Positions 9,683-21,300 of a DNA stretch of 64,000 nucleotides are shown in pieces; position 1 is the first letter of the stretch, and each line of letters starts with the position of its first letter. Origin of the DNA: Clarkia xantiana subsp. parviflora. Lineage: Eukaryota; Streptophyta; Magnoliopsida; Myrtales; Onagraceae. The translations under genes and the position numbers were made by a program. The notes beneath the pieces are model-generated. The model made no database searches and was not told where the DNA came from. It saw only the letters and a program-made list of their open reading frames with translations. The stretch spans positions 14,632,001 through 14,696,000 of the forward strand of contig JAPTYO010000017.1 in NCBI GenBank assembly GCA_036873135.1, read 5' to 3'.

Positions 9683-12462
9683 TTAAGCTCGGTCCTCGGA
9701 TGCTTTAGGGTCGGATGCTGGATCTTCAGAGGGCTTCGGAGGGGCAGGATCGGAGGGATCCGCAGGAGGGTCGTCGGCATCTTCGGAGGAACTCTCCGAC
9801 GGGAGGCTAAAGTACCTTTCTGCGGCTCGGCCGAGAATCTTGGACTTCCTCAGGTCGATGGAGTCCCCGTAAGTTTCGTTAAGCTCTTCGACAATGTCAA
9901 GGAAGGCATTCTGCAAGTCTTCCTGACAATGCTTCGCCGCATCCGCTTTGAAGTCCTCCGAGCTCCGATATTCTTCGCGGCCCTGGATCTTCGCGTTTGC
10001 TATTTGGGCGGAAAGCTCCGCCTTTTCCTCCTCCAGCTCCGCGACAACCCTTTGCTTCTCAAGCTTCAGCCGATCAGCAGTTTCCTTCAATTCCGCTTTA
10101 TCGAAGGCAGCTTGATTCCGATCAGCTAAGGCCGTTTGCTGCTCCCGCCTAAGCGAGCTCTCAAGGCTTAGAATCCGCCTTTGCTGGGATTGAGCCTCTT
10201 GAACAAGCTTGGCCTTGCCCTCCTCGGCCTGCTGCCTACCTTCTTCAGCTTGCCTTCTGCCCTCTTCCGCTCGGAGCCTTGACGCCTCGGAGGTGGCCAG
10301 GTCCTCCTGGAGCTTAGTCAAGCTCTCGAGGTTGGAGTTGGCCCGTTCTTGCTCCAAAGCCTCCTGCAGGGACAGGATGTAGCCGAAGCAACAATCCTGG
10401 TCCGCCATTTCCTGAGGACAAATATAGCTTAGTATTTAAAAGTCGGAATACTTTCAGATGAGTAAAAGCAGAGTATAACCTACCTCTATCCGACGGACGG
10501 CCATTCGACGGATGTCCGCCTTGATGTCCTCCCCTTCCAGTGAAAGGGGGCGCCTCAGTGATGGCGGGATTGAGCCCGACACCAAGTGCAAGGCCAAGTT
10601 CTCCTCCTGGCACCCCCGACGTAGAGAAATCTCCTGTAGAGACTCCACCGGTCTCCAAGGCTCCGCACTCTGATCCGAGGAGAAGGCCTGGTAGTAGTCT
10701 CCATCCAAGGGGAATGGAGGTACTACCAGACGAGCTCCCCCATCTTCACTTGTCCGGGCTTCGGGGGTCGCGCCCCTAACTGGTGACGATGGTAGCGCGA
10801 AGGGGAGTGGGGACGTCTCCTTACCAGGTGACTTAGCAGGAGTCGACCTCGATTTCCCTCGGAGGACTAGGCCTTCCTCCTCAGCTTGGTCCTCGGAGGG
10901 GGAGTCCTCCAAGCTAATCACCCGACCAAATTTGCCACGGACTTCCGTCGGGGCATCATCCACCCCCGGCTCCGCTGCAGGCACGGGGTCTGAGGCAGGT
11001 GCAGTAGGGGCGACGTCCGTGTGACCTGCAGCGGGGCGAACAAGGTGAGGAAGCAAATTGACATCGGTATACCAAATTAGACAACGCTCCACATATCTCT
11101 CGCAGCCGAAAAAGTCGTAGTAACCCGCTTCGAGGACGTGTGGAGTTTCCCCTCGAAGGACATTCTTGACATCCCTGATCCGCCCTTCCATGTCGGAGGC
11201 CTGAAGGTCTTGAGGAACCAACTCTCTATATCTTTTTATAGCACGAAAAACTTCCTTACCTTCCTTTTCGGAGCGGACACCGAAGGCGGCCCTAACCACG
11301 TCCGCATTAGTCTGCCCCTCGGGTGTGGGGACGGACCTTGGTGCCTCGGAGGTCTTCTTTTTCTTCTGAGACGGCTCCGACGCGGCGGAGGACTTTCTCC
11401 TGGACGAGGACTTCTTCTTACGTTTCAGCGAGTGGGAGGCATCGGTATCCTCCTGAAACAGATGGGCGGTCAGCGATGATCGATGGGCTGTAAGCAGTGA
11501 AAACAAGAAATAATTAGAAGATTACCCAGAAAATTACATTGGAAAGGCCATCACGAATTTTTCCCCCGGCTTCGGGATCAATCAGCATGATGGAAATTTT
11601 TATCCGCTGTCGGTCAGTGACAGAAGTGGCCTCAAAGGGCTGATAACCCTCCTCCCAGCGACGGGCTTGGATGAGCATCAAGGCCCTCTTGGTCTGCTCC
11701 GACCATGTACGGAAGGGCACAGGAGGATCAGCTTCCACGGCGGTCTTCGGCCATTCGATGGGACCAGGCTTGATGAAAAAGTATTGTTCTTTCCAGTTGG
11801 CATTGTCTTGCCCCTTGTCGTGGATGATGGCTCGTTCCTTGCAAATCCTCTAGGACACCTTCCTATCCCAGCCCATCTCCTTATACTGCTCGTCGGTCCC
11901 CTCGGGTTGGCGGGGGGTAAAGGAGCAGATCCCGTCTTTGTTACAGGTCATCTTGTAGAGGACCCGCCAAAGCTCCAGGTGTAGCTCCAGTCCTCTTTGT
12001 TAAGATCACACCACACTTGAAAGGCAATCCATGTGCGGATTGCGTGTGGAGAGAAGGTCGTGGGGTAAGTTTTGTAGTGGTTACATAGCTCCACCCAACT
12101 CGGACAAAACGGGAGTCGGATCCCTGCACGAATCTGCCCTGGGGAGATGAACACCTCGTCTCCTTTAGGGAGAGTAACCCAGGTTTCGCGAGGATTGAAT
12201 TTGAACTGCTCATAGGGATAGCGAGCCCCGAAGGAGGACTCGAATATACCACATTCTATGCAAGCCCTATCGTAGTTAATAGGTGCAAGCGAGTTCTTGA
12301 GATACTTGAAGACGAAAGGTGGTCCATTAGGGGAAGACCCGCTGTTGGTGGCAGTTCCCTCGGCTGAAAATCGTCGATGGAAGGAAGGAGGGAAAATTGA
12401 AACCTAAGAAGATCAAAAATGGAGGAGAAAAGGGTAATAAGGTGAGAAATCTTACCAGACAT
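9683..12462 (-). pseudogene. G1 antisense gene: four exons, putative gypsy-type transposon (PF04195-like) domain plus coiled coil
   Basis: Exons read on the minus strand: exon 1 12462-12456 (ATGTCTG, 7 nt) with donor gtaag; exon 2 12363 to about 11538; exon 3 11487-10484; exon 4 10411-9683. Acceptors are all AG, and the arrangement matches G2 base for base at exon 1 and exons 3/4. Exon 2 has the PF04195-like domain (VFISPGQIRAGIRLPFCPSW, then CNHYKTYPTTFSPHAIRTW). Exon 3 is Lys/Ser-rich, possibly nuclear targeting. Exon 4 is a Glu/Ala/Arg-rich coiled coil (residues EEGRRQAEEG repeated). Damage: a one-base frameshift near 11970 and a TAG near 11850 in exon 2. Function is unknown. Antisense ORFs are known in Tat-lineage elements; the conserved splicing is what is seen here. 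Confidence 0.75.
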
Positions 12463-13035
12463 GGTGACTGAAGTCTTGATCGGAAAAACTTGAGTGCTTG
12501 AAGCGCCGGTGAAAACTTGAGGTATGGAGGATCAAAGCTCTTGGGATCGCAGAGAAGAAGGAGTAGAGAAAAAGTGAAACAATGTCTGGGTTTAGGGTTT
12601 TATAAGAGAAGGAAAAGAGAACTGAAAGGGTGGACAATCTGAGCCATAGAATTCAAAACGATTCAATCGGAATCGTCCAAAGTGAAACGTGCTAATTCGA
12701 AGAAGGCAAAATGATTTTGATCTGAACCGTCAGGACGCATGGAACACAGATAAGACAGGAATGATGACGTACCGTGGTGGTTGAAAAGTGCTTTTTCAGA
12801 AAGCAGGCGTGCAGAACCCGAGGCGTTCCTTCATCTTCTACCAGCATTTAATGCTGGTCTAATCGAGAAACCCCCTCGAATCCAAGCAGGATCCCAAAAG
12901 ATCTTGAAGAGACCCGAGGCAAAGGCCTCCGACGAAAGTGGGGCAAAGGCCTCTGATGTTTTAAATGAAGACCCCCGACAGGGATGTTGAAGGGTCCGAT
13001 ATTGGAAGACGCGACGCACTATAAGTCCCTCACGT

Positions 13036-13047
13036 CTTGGGGGCAAA
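13036..13047 (+). other. G1 polypurine tract
   Basis: 'cttgggggcaaa' immediately precedes the 3' LTR (TGATGGG). This is the expected primer for plus-strand synthesis. The same motif precedes the G2 3' LTR on the minus strand (plus-strand 27299-27310). Confidence 0.85.
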
Positions 13048-13678
13048 TGATGGGCCCCGGCGGAGGCCGTTAGGCCCCTTAACGATTGGCAAACGGCGAC
13101 TAGGCCCGTTGGGTTAGGAGCAGGGTTGCTGGGAGGCCAAGGGCTCCGACGGAAGGAGGCCCCGACATGGAATAGCCCCGAGTAAATGTGGCCTCGATAG
13201 GGGAGAGCCCCGATGCTATCGGACCTGGACGTGGTCGGTCCCGATATGGGAGTTGACATCCCTCCCCGACACCGAATCCTCAATGATGCAACTTGGGAGT
13301 CTCCGATAATGATCGAGGCTCACTAGTAAGAGCACAATCCCGGAAATCTCGCCATGGTTACAGTAGTGATATAATGGGCGAGATATGTGGGATGCGTGGC
13401 AAGATATACGGCGAAATATGTGGGATAGTGGATCACAATCCAACCGCCTAATCAGGTAACTGGGATAGCCTCCCCCCTATAAAAGGAAGGAAGTTATCCC
13501 AGATTAAGGTTACGTTTTTACACACATACACATACTGCTTGCTTGCCCTGTTGATCACCGTACTTACGTTAAGCATCGGAGAGGGATTCTGGGCCACCGC
13601 CCTCTATTCCCCTTCTGCAGGATTGCGAGGAGCTAAGGAATCCGTCACCGTAACCGGAGCTCCTGCCGTGATCCAACA
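13048..13678 (+). repeat. G1 3' LTR
   Basis: 631 bp, about 99% identical to the 5' LTR by eye. The TATA box is at 13478-13484. It is followed by the target duplication GACTT and then by S1 sequence ('gtgatatggatggtagg'). Confidence 0.95.
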
Positions 13679-13964
13679 GACTTGTGATATGGATGGTAGG
13701 ATAGCTCGTTACTTTTCATGATAACCTCTTGTGCTTCTGTATATGATCCTTTGGTCATGGACTTGTCCCTTGTATATGCTTTCCTTTCCTTATCTTTCTT
13801 TTGTGTTTTCCTTCATGCCGTACCTGCCATCTCATCAAGAAAAAACATTATGTGTTCTTTATACAACCTTACTTTAAGATTACTTTCTCATGGGATCCTT
13901 CTGAGCATGGTGTGATGATCTCTTCTGATACCCCTTACATGGTATACGTTGTACTGTTAGACCA

Positions 13965-14545
13965 AAGATACGCTCTTGGTGGGCGTCGAAAACTGTTCAC
14001 GAGACAGGCTCTCGGATGGCACTTAACGTTTCCCAGGATATGCTCCCGGAGGGCTCAGGTTAGACCAAAGATACGCTCCTGGTGGGCGTCGAACTGGTAG
14101 TTTGAAATCTACCTCAAGATACGCTCTTGGGGGCGTCGAACTGGTAGTGTTTTTTCTACCTCAAGATACGCTCTTGGGGGCGTCGAATCTGGTAGGTTGC
14201 AAATCTACCTCAAGATACGCTCCTGGGGGCGTCGAAATTCGTAGTTTTTGGAAACCACTCTCAAGATACGCTCTTGGTGCGTCGAAGGTCGTAGTGTATA
14301 AACTACTCTCAAGATACGCTCTTGGGGGCGTCGAAGGTCGTAGTATGAACACTACTCTCAAGATACGCTCTTGGGGGCGTCGAAATTCGTAGTTTTTGGA
14401 AACCACTCTCAAGATACGCTCTTGGTGCGTCGAAGGTCGTAGTGTATAAACTACTCTCAAGATACGCTCTTGGGGGCGTCGAAGGTCGTAGTATGAACAC
14501 TACTCTCAAGATACGCTCTTGGGGGCGTCGAATGTGTTCGCGGGA
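13965..14545. repeat. S-family 50-bp tandem array with internal hairpins (S1)
   Basis: Twelve or so units with core 'caagatacgctcttggggg' + 'cgtcgaa', alternating with short inverted repeats such as gtagt...actac. Each unit can fold. Homologous arrays are at 20265-21300 (S2) and 42842-43830 (S3); there the left part has a longer unit of about 104 bp. The region lies towards the 3' end of the element. Confidence 0.9.
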
Positions 14546-16346
14546 TTGGCTCCCGGAGGGCTCATAATGTTATCTTATCTTGTGTCCCTTCTCATGCATG
14601 GTGCATTTTTGGTATGCTTCGAGTCTTTACTTGACTTCTCCTTCTACGATATTGCTTGTTGTCACGTTTTTCCTTCAATGTGGGAGATCACCTCTCGAGG
14701 GCGATGTTTGTATGTTGCCAACTTAGGACGAGTTCATATAGGGAGTTGATGATGTTTTCCTCCTATGCGACCTTTTCTGGGAAAGGTGGTATTGCATGTT
14801 ATTGTGATCTTCTGCCTCTAATCTCTTCTTTTACACTTAGGTGGACTACCAAGCACTTATTCGTTTGGTGCCCCCCAAGTTGCTTGGTGGTCATACCGCC
14901 TTTCACATTTGGCCGTTGAAGGCCCCTCGTTCACTTTCTTGGTTGGGTGCCCCTTATGCTCGGGGCTCCCTTGTCTGCTTGTTTGAATATGATGAGTGTC
15001 CCTTGTAGGATTTACTCTTTCTCATGCTTGCTTGTTTCAGTCATAGGCATGGTTTGGATAATGCCTTTGTCGGGTGTATCTTTAGGGATTGGGTGGAGAG
15101 CTTTTGCTTTGGGTGGGTGGGGGTGATTTTCATTCTCTTGATAACCAGGATGCGGCAGTTTCTGTATCCTAGGGGTGTTTGTAAATTTTTCCCCCTTTTC
15201 CTTTTGTTTTAGGTTGAAGAGCTCTCTCATAGAATGTGTCTTGAGTTGTTAATCTCGTAGGTGTGTTTCAGACTAGTCAATCTGATCCATGCTCTTTGCT
15301 CGTGCATGGGGGTGTGGGGGTCTGACCGGGCTGTATCTTCTTGGAGTGTTGTGGCACTTAGAGTGCCTTGCCTTTTCCTTCACATTGGAGTATTCTTCAA
15401 TGCCTTTGGGGAGTGTCACATTGGTCATGCTCCTCCCACCTTGAATCTTGGTTGTAGACTTCTTTTGAATTAGGACTTGAACCTAAAAAGGACGTTTTCC
15501 TTTAGGTTCGCCGGTGATGTTCCCTGATTTTCCATGGGTTTGCCCTCGTATTGGCTATTCCTTGTTGGATAGCTTCATTAGAGACTGCCTTTGTATTGCG
15601 TACGTATACGTGTTTGAGGTGTGTTGAGCTGACAAGTCCCTCCTTTTTTGTTTTGTCATAACCGTCATTCATCATGTATTCGGCGTATGGCCTTAGAGGC
15701 GGGATATTTTTCTAGTGCCCCTTTTATCGGGGTTCTCCTCTTGATGGGATGCCAGAGTCAAATGTCTTATCGTTTGCAGACAAGGTGGTTGATCGGGATG
15801 TTCGTCTAGTGTGAGGGTCGATCTTGAAACCTTACTCCCCAAGCTTTTGAGCTCTTCTTTGGTTGATCTTGTAGAACTATAATCCTGCCCTAAGGCTCTT
15901 GATAGGAAATGTATCTCCATTTTTATACTCTAGTTGTTGCACTGTCTCTTTTGCTAATCTTTCATCCTTAGAGTTTTTCTCTTGGTGCATGAGTTCAATG
16001 ACCGGATTTTCTACCGATGTTTGTTTTGTTAGGACTTGTATCCTTGGCTGCCTTTCTTTCTTGTGAGATGGGGAAGGAGCGTTTATGAACACTCCAATGT
16101 GTCGTACTTGGTAGAGGTATGCGCCTAATCCTCATGGCGCTGTCTTGAATCTTCGTGTACCTATATCTGATGAACATGTTATTCATTACATATATAGTAC
16201 GGAGTCCAAGGATCTCCGGGTTAGGATCATATTTTGAGAACAGAGACATAGTCATCTATTAGATGACCTCTTTTCTACGGAGTTAATTTTTGCAAGGATA
16301 AATGCAAGGAAACTTGTAAGGATATGTGTTCCATCCTTTTCCTGGT

Positions 16347-16574
16347 TCATTTGCAGTGCCGTGTCCCTAATGGGTGTGTTGATGTTCTGACCACCTTTAC
16401 TAGTAGGGGGTCCCTTGGTATTAGGTATGCCTGACTCTTCTCTAGTATCATCAATGGTTGGTCATGGGAGTCTGACTGACTCCCTTCATGTACTATGGTT
16501 CTCTTCATGTCAAAGTTGGTGATTCCCTCTTTTATGACTAACATATCATTGTGTGGAAATACTATGTTTTCCAT
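16347..16574 (-). pseudogene. S1 degenerate aspartic protease segment
   Basis: A 75-codon frame beginning MENIVFPHNDMLV, with NFDMKRTIVHEG. It lines up with the protease of G1/G2 (PHDDALVV, FEMKRILIDGGSSSDI), but the catalytic Asp is His and the DGG is EG. It lies where protease is expected downstream of gag. The frame is kept in S2 (23338-23147) and S3 (45870-45640). The alignment was made by eye. Confidence 0.55.
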
Positions 16575-17858
16575 ATCCCTTTTTAAAAGCTTGATGATGG
16601 TGTTACCGTTCTTCCTTTGCTAGGCTTGGTGTCCTTGAGGGTTTTTGATGGAAGTGTATTCCATTACCTGGGATGAGCTTTCTAAGTGTAGTTGTAACTC
16701 CTAGCTATTTTGTGAAATCATAAAGATCCGCTGGAGGTGTTTGCCTCTGATGGTGGGCATTACCCATGTGATATGATTTCCTCCATTTTTGGAGGGATGT
16801 GTTCGCGGCTACCCCCTCTTGTGCTAATGGGCGTTTGTGGGGAGGGCATGTTGTGACTGGTGCCCCCCTTGCATACCAATGCCAGATGGGATCCTTTGAC
16901 GGGCTTGGCCCTAGGATGCTTAGTGGAAGGTTGTAGTAGGGGTAATCCTTTGTGACCTTCATGGTAGTTCCTCTATAGGATGTTGGGAGTGCTCAACTTA
17001 TTTTTGTAAGTGAGCCTTCCCTCTTGTGATCTTTCCCAGAAACTTGACCTTATAGGTGTTCTTTGGGATTGAGGAATCTGTTGCTTGTGCATCTCTTGAT
17101 TGGCGATGGCCTTTTACTGATTCTTCTAGTGGTCCACCTGTGTATATATATATCACGGAGCCCGAAGGCGTCCGGTATGGTCATTCTTGGAAAACATGTT
17201 GATATCAAGTATCAAAATCTACCCCTTTTAGGGAGTTGACTTGTTATGCAGTTAAATTAAATAAGAGGATATGGGAAGGATATGAGTGTGGGGGGTTGAT
17301 ACCCCTTGCTTCCTTGGTAATGTAGCTGTCTTCCTCCAGTAGTCTGTGTGTATTCCTTCCACTTGAGGAATATAAGGTCGCATCCTTGCAAGGCGGACTA
17401 GGTGGAGATGTATCCTTCATGTATGCTATGTGTGATCTCACTTCACTATGTCTCTCCATGAGACTTCCCATTGTAGTAGCTATGTGCTGACGTGGTGTGG
17501 TACTCTATGAGTCTCCTGTTCAAATCCTTGTCTTTTCAACTCCTCCCCTGTCCTTGGGGGATGTGTGCCAAGGGTTGTCATGCACAAGGGGTTTGGACCT
17601 GTCGTGCTGTATCATGGGTAGGTGGTTGCCTTGTTGTGTTGTTGGGACTATGTCCCTCCCTTTGATCTTTCCTTGGTATGTCCCTTAGTCATGTATGTGG
17701 TGATACGGACTGTATGTGTACATTGCCAGGGTGGATGTTGGAACTCCTATATCCTTGTTGGTCTGTCATGTATGTCTTCCCTTAGTGCGGTGTATGTCCC
17801 TGTTGGGGTGCTTGGTTGAACTCCTGCCTCCTTGGAGGTCTTGCCTGTCTATCTACCC

Positions 17859-18490
17859 CTAGGCGGGTGTATGCCCTGGCATCCTGCTGTGTCTGTTGTT
17901 GCCTTGGAGGCACAGACTGCTGCCCTCCCTATGGGGGTGGCCCTTGGTTGTCTCTCCTTTGTTCTTCTCACTGCCCTGTTCGAGGGTGCGAGTGGTATTA
18001 TTCTTCTGGGACTTGTTCTTCCTCGTGAACTTCTTCTTCTTCATGCTGGTGTTGCCTTCTCTGCCTGTTCCTCAGAGTCTCTCTAGCAGCTCATCCAATG
18101 CTTTCATCAACCTCGGAGTCACTGTCTGTGCTCCTTGCGAGTATGCGGGCCTTATGTTGGTTGTATGGGCACGATTGTCGTTCCTTTGAGTCATTATTCC
18201 ATATGGATACCCTTGAGGTTGTGCCTCATAGTAGTACCCCTGTGGAGGTGCCGTGTATTGGGATGGCACTCCTTGTTGCTCCCCTGTCCCTGTGGCTTCC
18301 TAGTCAATGGAGTTGGAGCTGTGGAAGCCTCCTCCCTGCTTGTTATGCTGGGGTGCCTGTGGGGCTACCTGAGGTTCTGGTGTGCAGGTTGTTTCTCTGG
18401 GTTAGGCTGCCTTGTTGGAGGTATAGGCTGTCTCTCTCGTCTATTGCCCCCAGGTGGGCGGTGATGCCTAGATACTAAGCTGTTCGTCAT
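17859..18490 (-). pseudogene. gag: S1 degenerate gag-like region
   Basis: Starts with an ATG (18490-18488) about 35 bp downstream of the primer site on the minus strand. It is a Pro/Gln/Arg-rich stretch broken by stops and frameshifts. A Tyr/Gln-rich segment (SQYTAPPQGYYYEAQPQGYP) is shared with S2 and S3. Position and composition match the N-terminus of gag in Tat elements, but no capsid domain can be recognised. Confidence 0.45.
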
Positions 18491-18523
18491 CGCTCTTGTT
18501 ATTGCCAGGCTTTCTGTTCGAAG

Positions 18524-18541
18524 CCCACAGACGGCGCCAAG
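18524..18541 (-). other. S1 primer-binding site
   Basis: CTTGGCGCCGTCTGTGGG on the minus strand directly abuts the 5' LTR. It is the same primer site as G1 and G2, placing S in the same broad lineage. Equivalent sites are at 25167-25184 (S2) and, with one change, 47840-47857 (S3). Confidence 0.85.
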
Positions 18542-19475
18542 TGTTAGGTTATAAAGTCTAGGTCAACGGGTCGTCAATCTAGAATTTATCTCCCACTAAT
18601 GAAATGTCGGGTTCAGTGCTCCTAGGACTAGTCGTTCTGATCCATGCCCTTATACTTCCTTGGGGTAGTCGTTCTGATATATGTCCTTCTCTTCTCTCCT
18701 TCTGACCTCCTGAGGCTTGTACTTCTTACCCCTGGGGCTTGTCCTACTGCTCTATGCTCTTCTGCTTCCTTGGTTCTCTTCTCCTTGCCACCCTGCAAGA
18801 GGGGCAATACCAGGCACATAGGGGGGGGGGGGGGGGTGGTGCCTGATGAACCCTCTCCGATGCCTAAGTCAGTACGGTTTTAGAGAGATAAAGCTAGAGA
18901 GATGTCACAGCAAAACTGTGCAACTTGCCAAGATGTCCAAATGAATAGTGGAGGTGGGGTATTTATAGGCAACGGTGTCATTAAGGTGGCTTAATGACAT
19001 CGTTAACCTTTAAACACAATTAATTAACCTTTAAGCGCATAATTAAGACCTTAGGATACGGAGAAGGTAGGCGGAGTGAACCGAGTGTGGGAGTCCAAAA
19101 ATGGTACCGGGGCCCTTGGGGGGAGGAGAAATCCGACCCCCAAGGGTAGGGGTTGGGTGAGGGCACCCAACCCCTCCTAGGGAGGATGGGGTTGGCCAAC
19201 CCCATCCCTCCTAGGAGAGATCGTGTTGGCCGACCCGATCTCTCCTAGGAGAGATCGGGTTGGTCCACCCGATCTCCCCTAGGGGAGGTCGGGTGTGGCC
19301 ACCCAACCTCACCTAGGTGAGTTTACCTTGGCCGGACGAGCGCTTCGGCCTCGTCCGAGCCGTTGATGTTCTCGCGAAGTGTCCGGGTTGAAGTTTCGAT
19401 TTACAATCGTTAATGGGACGATAAAAATACAACGGTTCATAAGTCAACGGGTTCAAATTGGGCGTATATCCATCA
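18542..19475 (-). repeat. S1 5' LTR, shared with S2 as its 3' flank
   Basis: 934 bp; the minus strand begins TGATGGATATACGCCC and ends CCTAACA. It contains a TATA-like 'cctataaatacccc' (near 18955-18970), a poly-G tract (about 18822-18837) and a block of palindromes with gatctctcctaggagagatc (about 19200-19300). On its right it joins S2 internal sequence directly, with no target duplication. Confidence 0.9.
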
Positions 19476-19477
19476 CG

Positions 19478-19615
19478 AGGTATGTGGACATGATAGCCAC
19501 TTCGTGACGTGTGGGAGTGATAGCCCTTCTGTAGTGTGTGGACATGATAGCCACTTCAAGGTATGTGGACATGATAGCCACTTCAAGGTATGTGGACATG
19601 ATTGCCACATCACGA
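19478..19615. repeat. 27-bp tandem repeat (S2)
   Basis: About five units of the same 27-bp repeat as 2185-2475, starting right at the junction with the S1 LTR. Confidence 0.85.
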
Positions 19616-20264
19616 TGTATGGAGTTGTGCTTTAGTATTCTTTTCTCATTGGAGAGCCTTCATTGGTATATTTGCTTTTTGTTTAGGCTATGCTTGTTGG
19701 GTTAGGTCCCGATGTCTCATCTTGTCGGATGTTGTATCCTTTATGCTCTTTAGATGTCTCATTCATGAGTTGTGCTTGACGATGTTCAAGTCTGATACGA
19801 CCATAGGTCACGCGAGGGCGACGTGCAGGACAATAACGTTTGTCGGAGGTTGCTTTGTGCGACCTGTAAGGCAACTCTCTTCTTGATGGGTCGAGTTTAT
19901 TTTGAGAGCCTTGAACTTTGGATTTCATGTCTTTGCTATTCTTCTTGGTGGTGTTGGGTTCCTTTGAGGTACTTCTCTTGACTTGTGATATGGATGGTAG
20001 GATAACCCGTTACTTTTCATGATAACCTCTTGTGCTTCTGTATATGATCCTTTGTTCATGGACTTCTCCTTTGTATATGCTTTCCTTTCCTTATCTTTCT
20101 TTTGTGTTTTCCTTCACATCATACCTGCTATCTCATCAAGAAAAAACATTATGTATTCTTCATACTACTTTGCTTTGCAATTATTTTCTCATGGAATCCT
20201 TCTCAGTATGGTGCGGTGATCTCTTCTGATACCCTTTAAATGGTATACATGGTACTGTTAGACC

Positions 20265-21300
20265 AAAGATACGCTCTTGGTGGGCATTGAATCTGTTCAC
20301 GAGAAAGGCTCTCGGAGGGCACTTAACGTTTCACAGGATAGGCTCCCGGAGGGCACAAGTTAGACCAAAGATACGCTCCTGGTTGGCGTCGAAAATTGTT
20401 CACGAGACTGGCTCTCGGAGGGCACTTAACGTTTCACAGGATAGGCTCATGGAGGGCACAAGTTAGACCAAAGATACGCTCCTGGTTGGCGTCGAAAACT
20501 GTTCACGAGACTGGCTCTCGGAGGGCACTTAACGTTTCACAGGATAGGCTTCCGGAGGGCACAAGTTAGACCAAAGATACGCTCCTGGTTGGCGTCGAAA
20601 ACTTTTCACGAGACTGGCTCTCGGAGGGCACTTAACGTTTCACAGGATAGGCTCCCGGAGGGCACAATTTAGACCAAAGATACGCTCTTGGTGGGCGTCG
20701 AAGCTGGTAGTTTGAAATCTACCTCAAGATACGCTCTTGGGGGCGTCGAATCTGGTAGTGTTTTTTCTACCTCAAGATACGCTCTTGGTGGCGTCGAATC
20801 TGGTAGGTTGCAAATCTACCTCAAGATACGCTCCTGGGGGCGTCGAAATTCGTAGTTTTTGGAAACCACTCTCAAGATACGCTCTTGGTGCGTCGAAGGT
20901 CGTAGTATGAACACTACTCTCAAGATACGCTCCTGGGGGCGTCGAAGTTCGTAGTTTTTGGAAACCACTCTCAAGATACGCTCTTGGTGCGTCGAAGGGC
21001 GTAGTGTTGAAACTAATCTCAAGATACGCTCTTGGGGGCGTCGAAATTCGTAGTATGAACACTACTCTCAAGATACGCTCTTGGGGGCGTCGAAGGTCGT
21101 AGTTTAAACACTACTCTCAAGATACGCTCTTGGGGGCGTCGAAGGTCGTAGTATGAATACTACTCTCAGGATACGCTCTTGGGGGCGTCGAATCTGTTCG
21201 CGGGATAGGCTCCCGGAGGGCACAGGGTTCGTAGTTTTAGAACTACTCTCAAGATACGCTCTTGGGGGCGTCGAATGTGTTCGCGGGATTGGCTCCCGGA
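20265..21300. repeat. S-family tandem arrays, 104-bp and 50-bp units (S2)
   Basis: 20265-20700 has about four units of roughly 104 bp, each with 'gaccaaagatacgctcctgg', 'ggctctcggagggcac' and 'cacaggataggctcccgg'. 20700-21300 has the 50-bp hairpin units seen in S1. Both unit types share the heptad 'gatacgctc', so one probably derives from the other. Confidence 0.9.

Larger units (their letters stand above)
2843..13678 (+). mobile_element. G1: Tat-lineage Ty3/gypsy LTR retrotransposon, full length
   Basis: 10,836 bp bounded by two 631-bp LTRs (TG...CA) and a 5-bp target duplication GACTT (2838-2842 and 13679-13683). Order: 5' LTR, primer site, gag, protease-RT-RNase H-archaeal RNase H, integrase, 51-bp tandem array, four-exon antisense gene, polypurine tract, 3' LTR. 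By eye the LTRs differ at about six positions (about 1%), so insertion is recent. Gag and pol nevertheless carry three frame breaks and the antisense gene two lesions, so this copy is unlikely to be autonomous as read. It is inserted in S1. Confidence 0.97.
1..19475 (-). mobile_element. S1: large decayed gypsy-type LTR element (left end outside window)
   Basis: Read on the minus strand: 5' LTR (18542-19475), primer-binding site, degenerate gag and protease, long non-coding stretches, a tandem array, a 27-bp repeat and a 3' region running off the left edge. The same order and near-identical sequence recur in S3 (39812 onward matches position 1 onward), so only about 140 bp plus the 3' LTR are missing. 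G1 interrupts it at 2843-13678; the empty site is seen in S2 (about 19971-19990) and S3 (about 42562-42580). Stretches such as 600-1320, 2500-2840 and 14560-16340 have no convincing gene. It is too decayed to be autonomous. Confidence 0.85.

Noticed and set aside
13965..14545. Spaced direct repeats resembling a CRISPR array
   Set aside because: The 'spacers' are themselves a few recurring palindromic variants, no cas genes exist, and the array is part of a plant retrotransposon.
17816..18478. Cys/Leu-rich plus-strand frames (also 24361-24919 and 47012-47592)
   Set aside because: They are the complement of the gag-like Arg/Gln-rich region on the minus strand.
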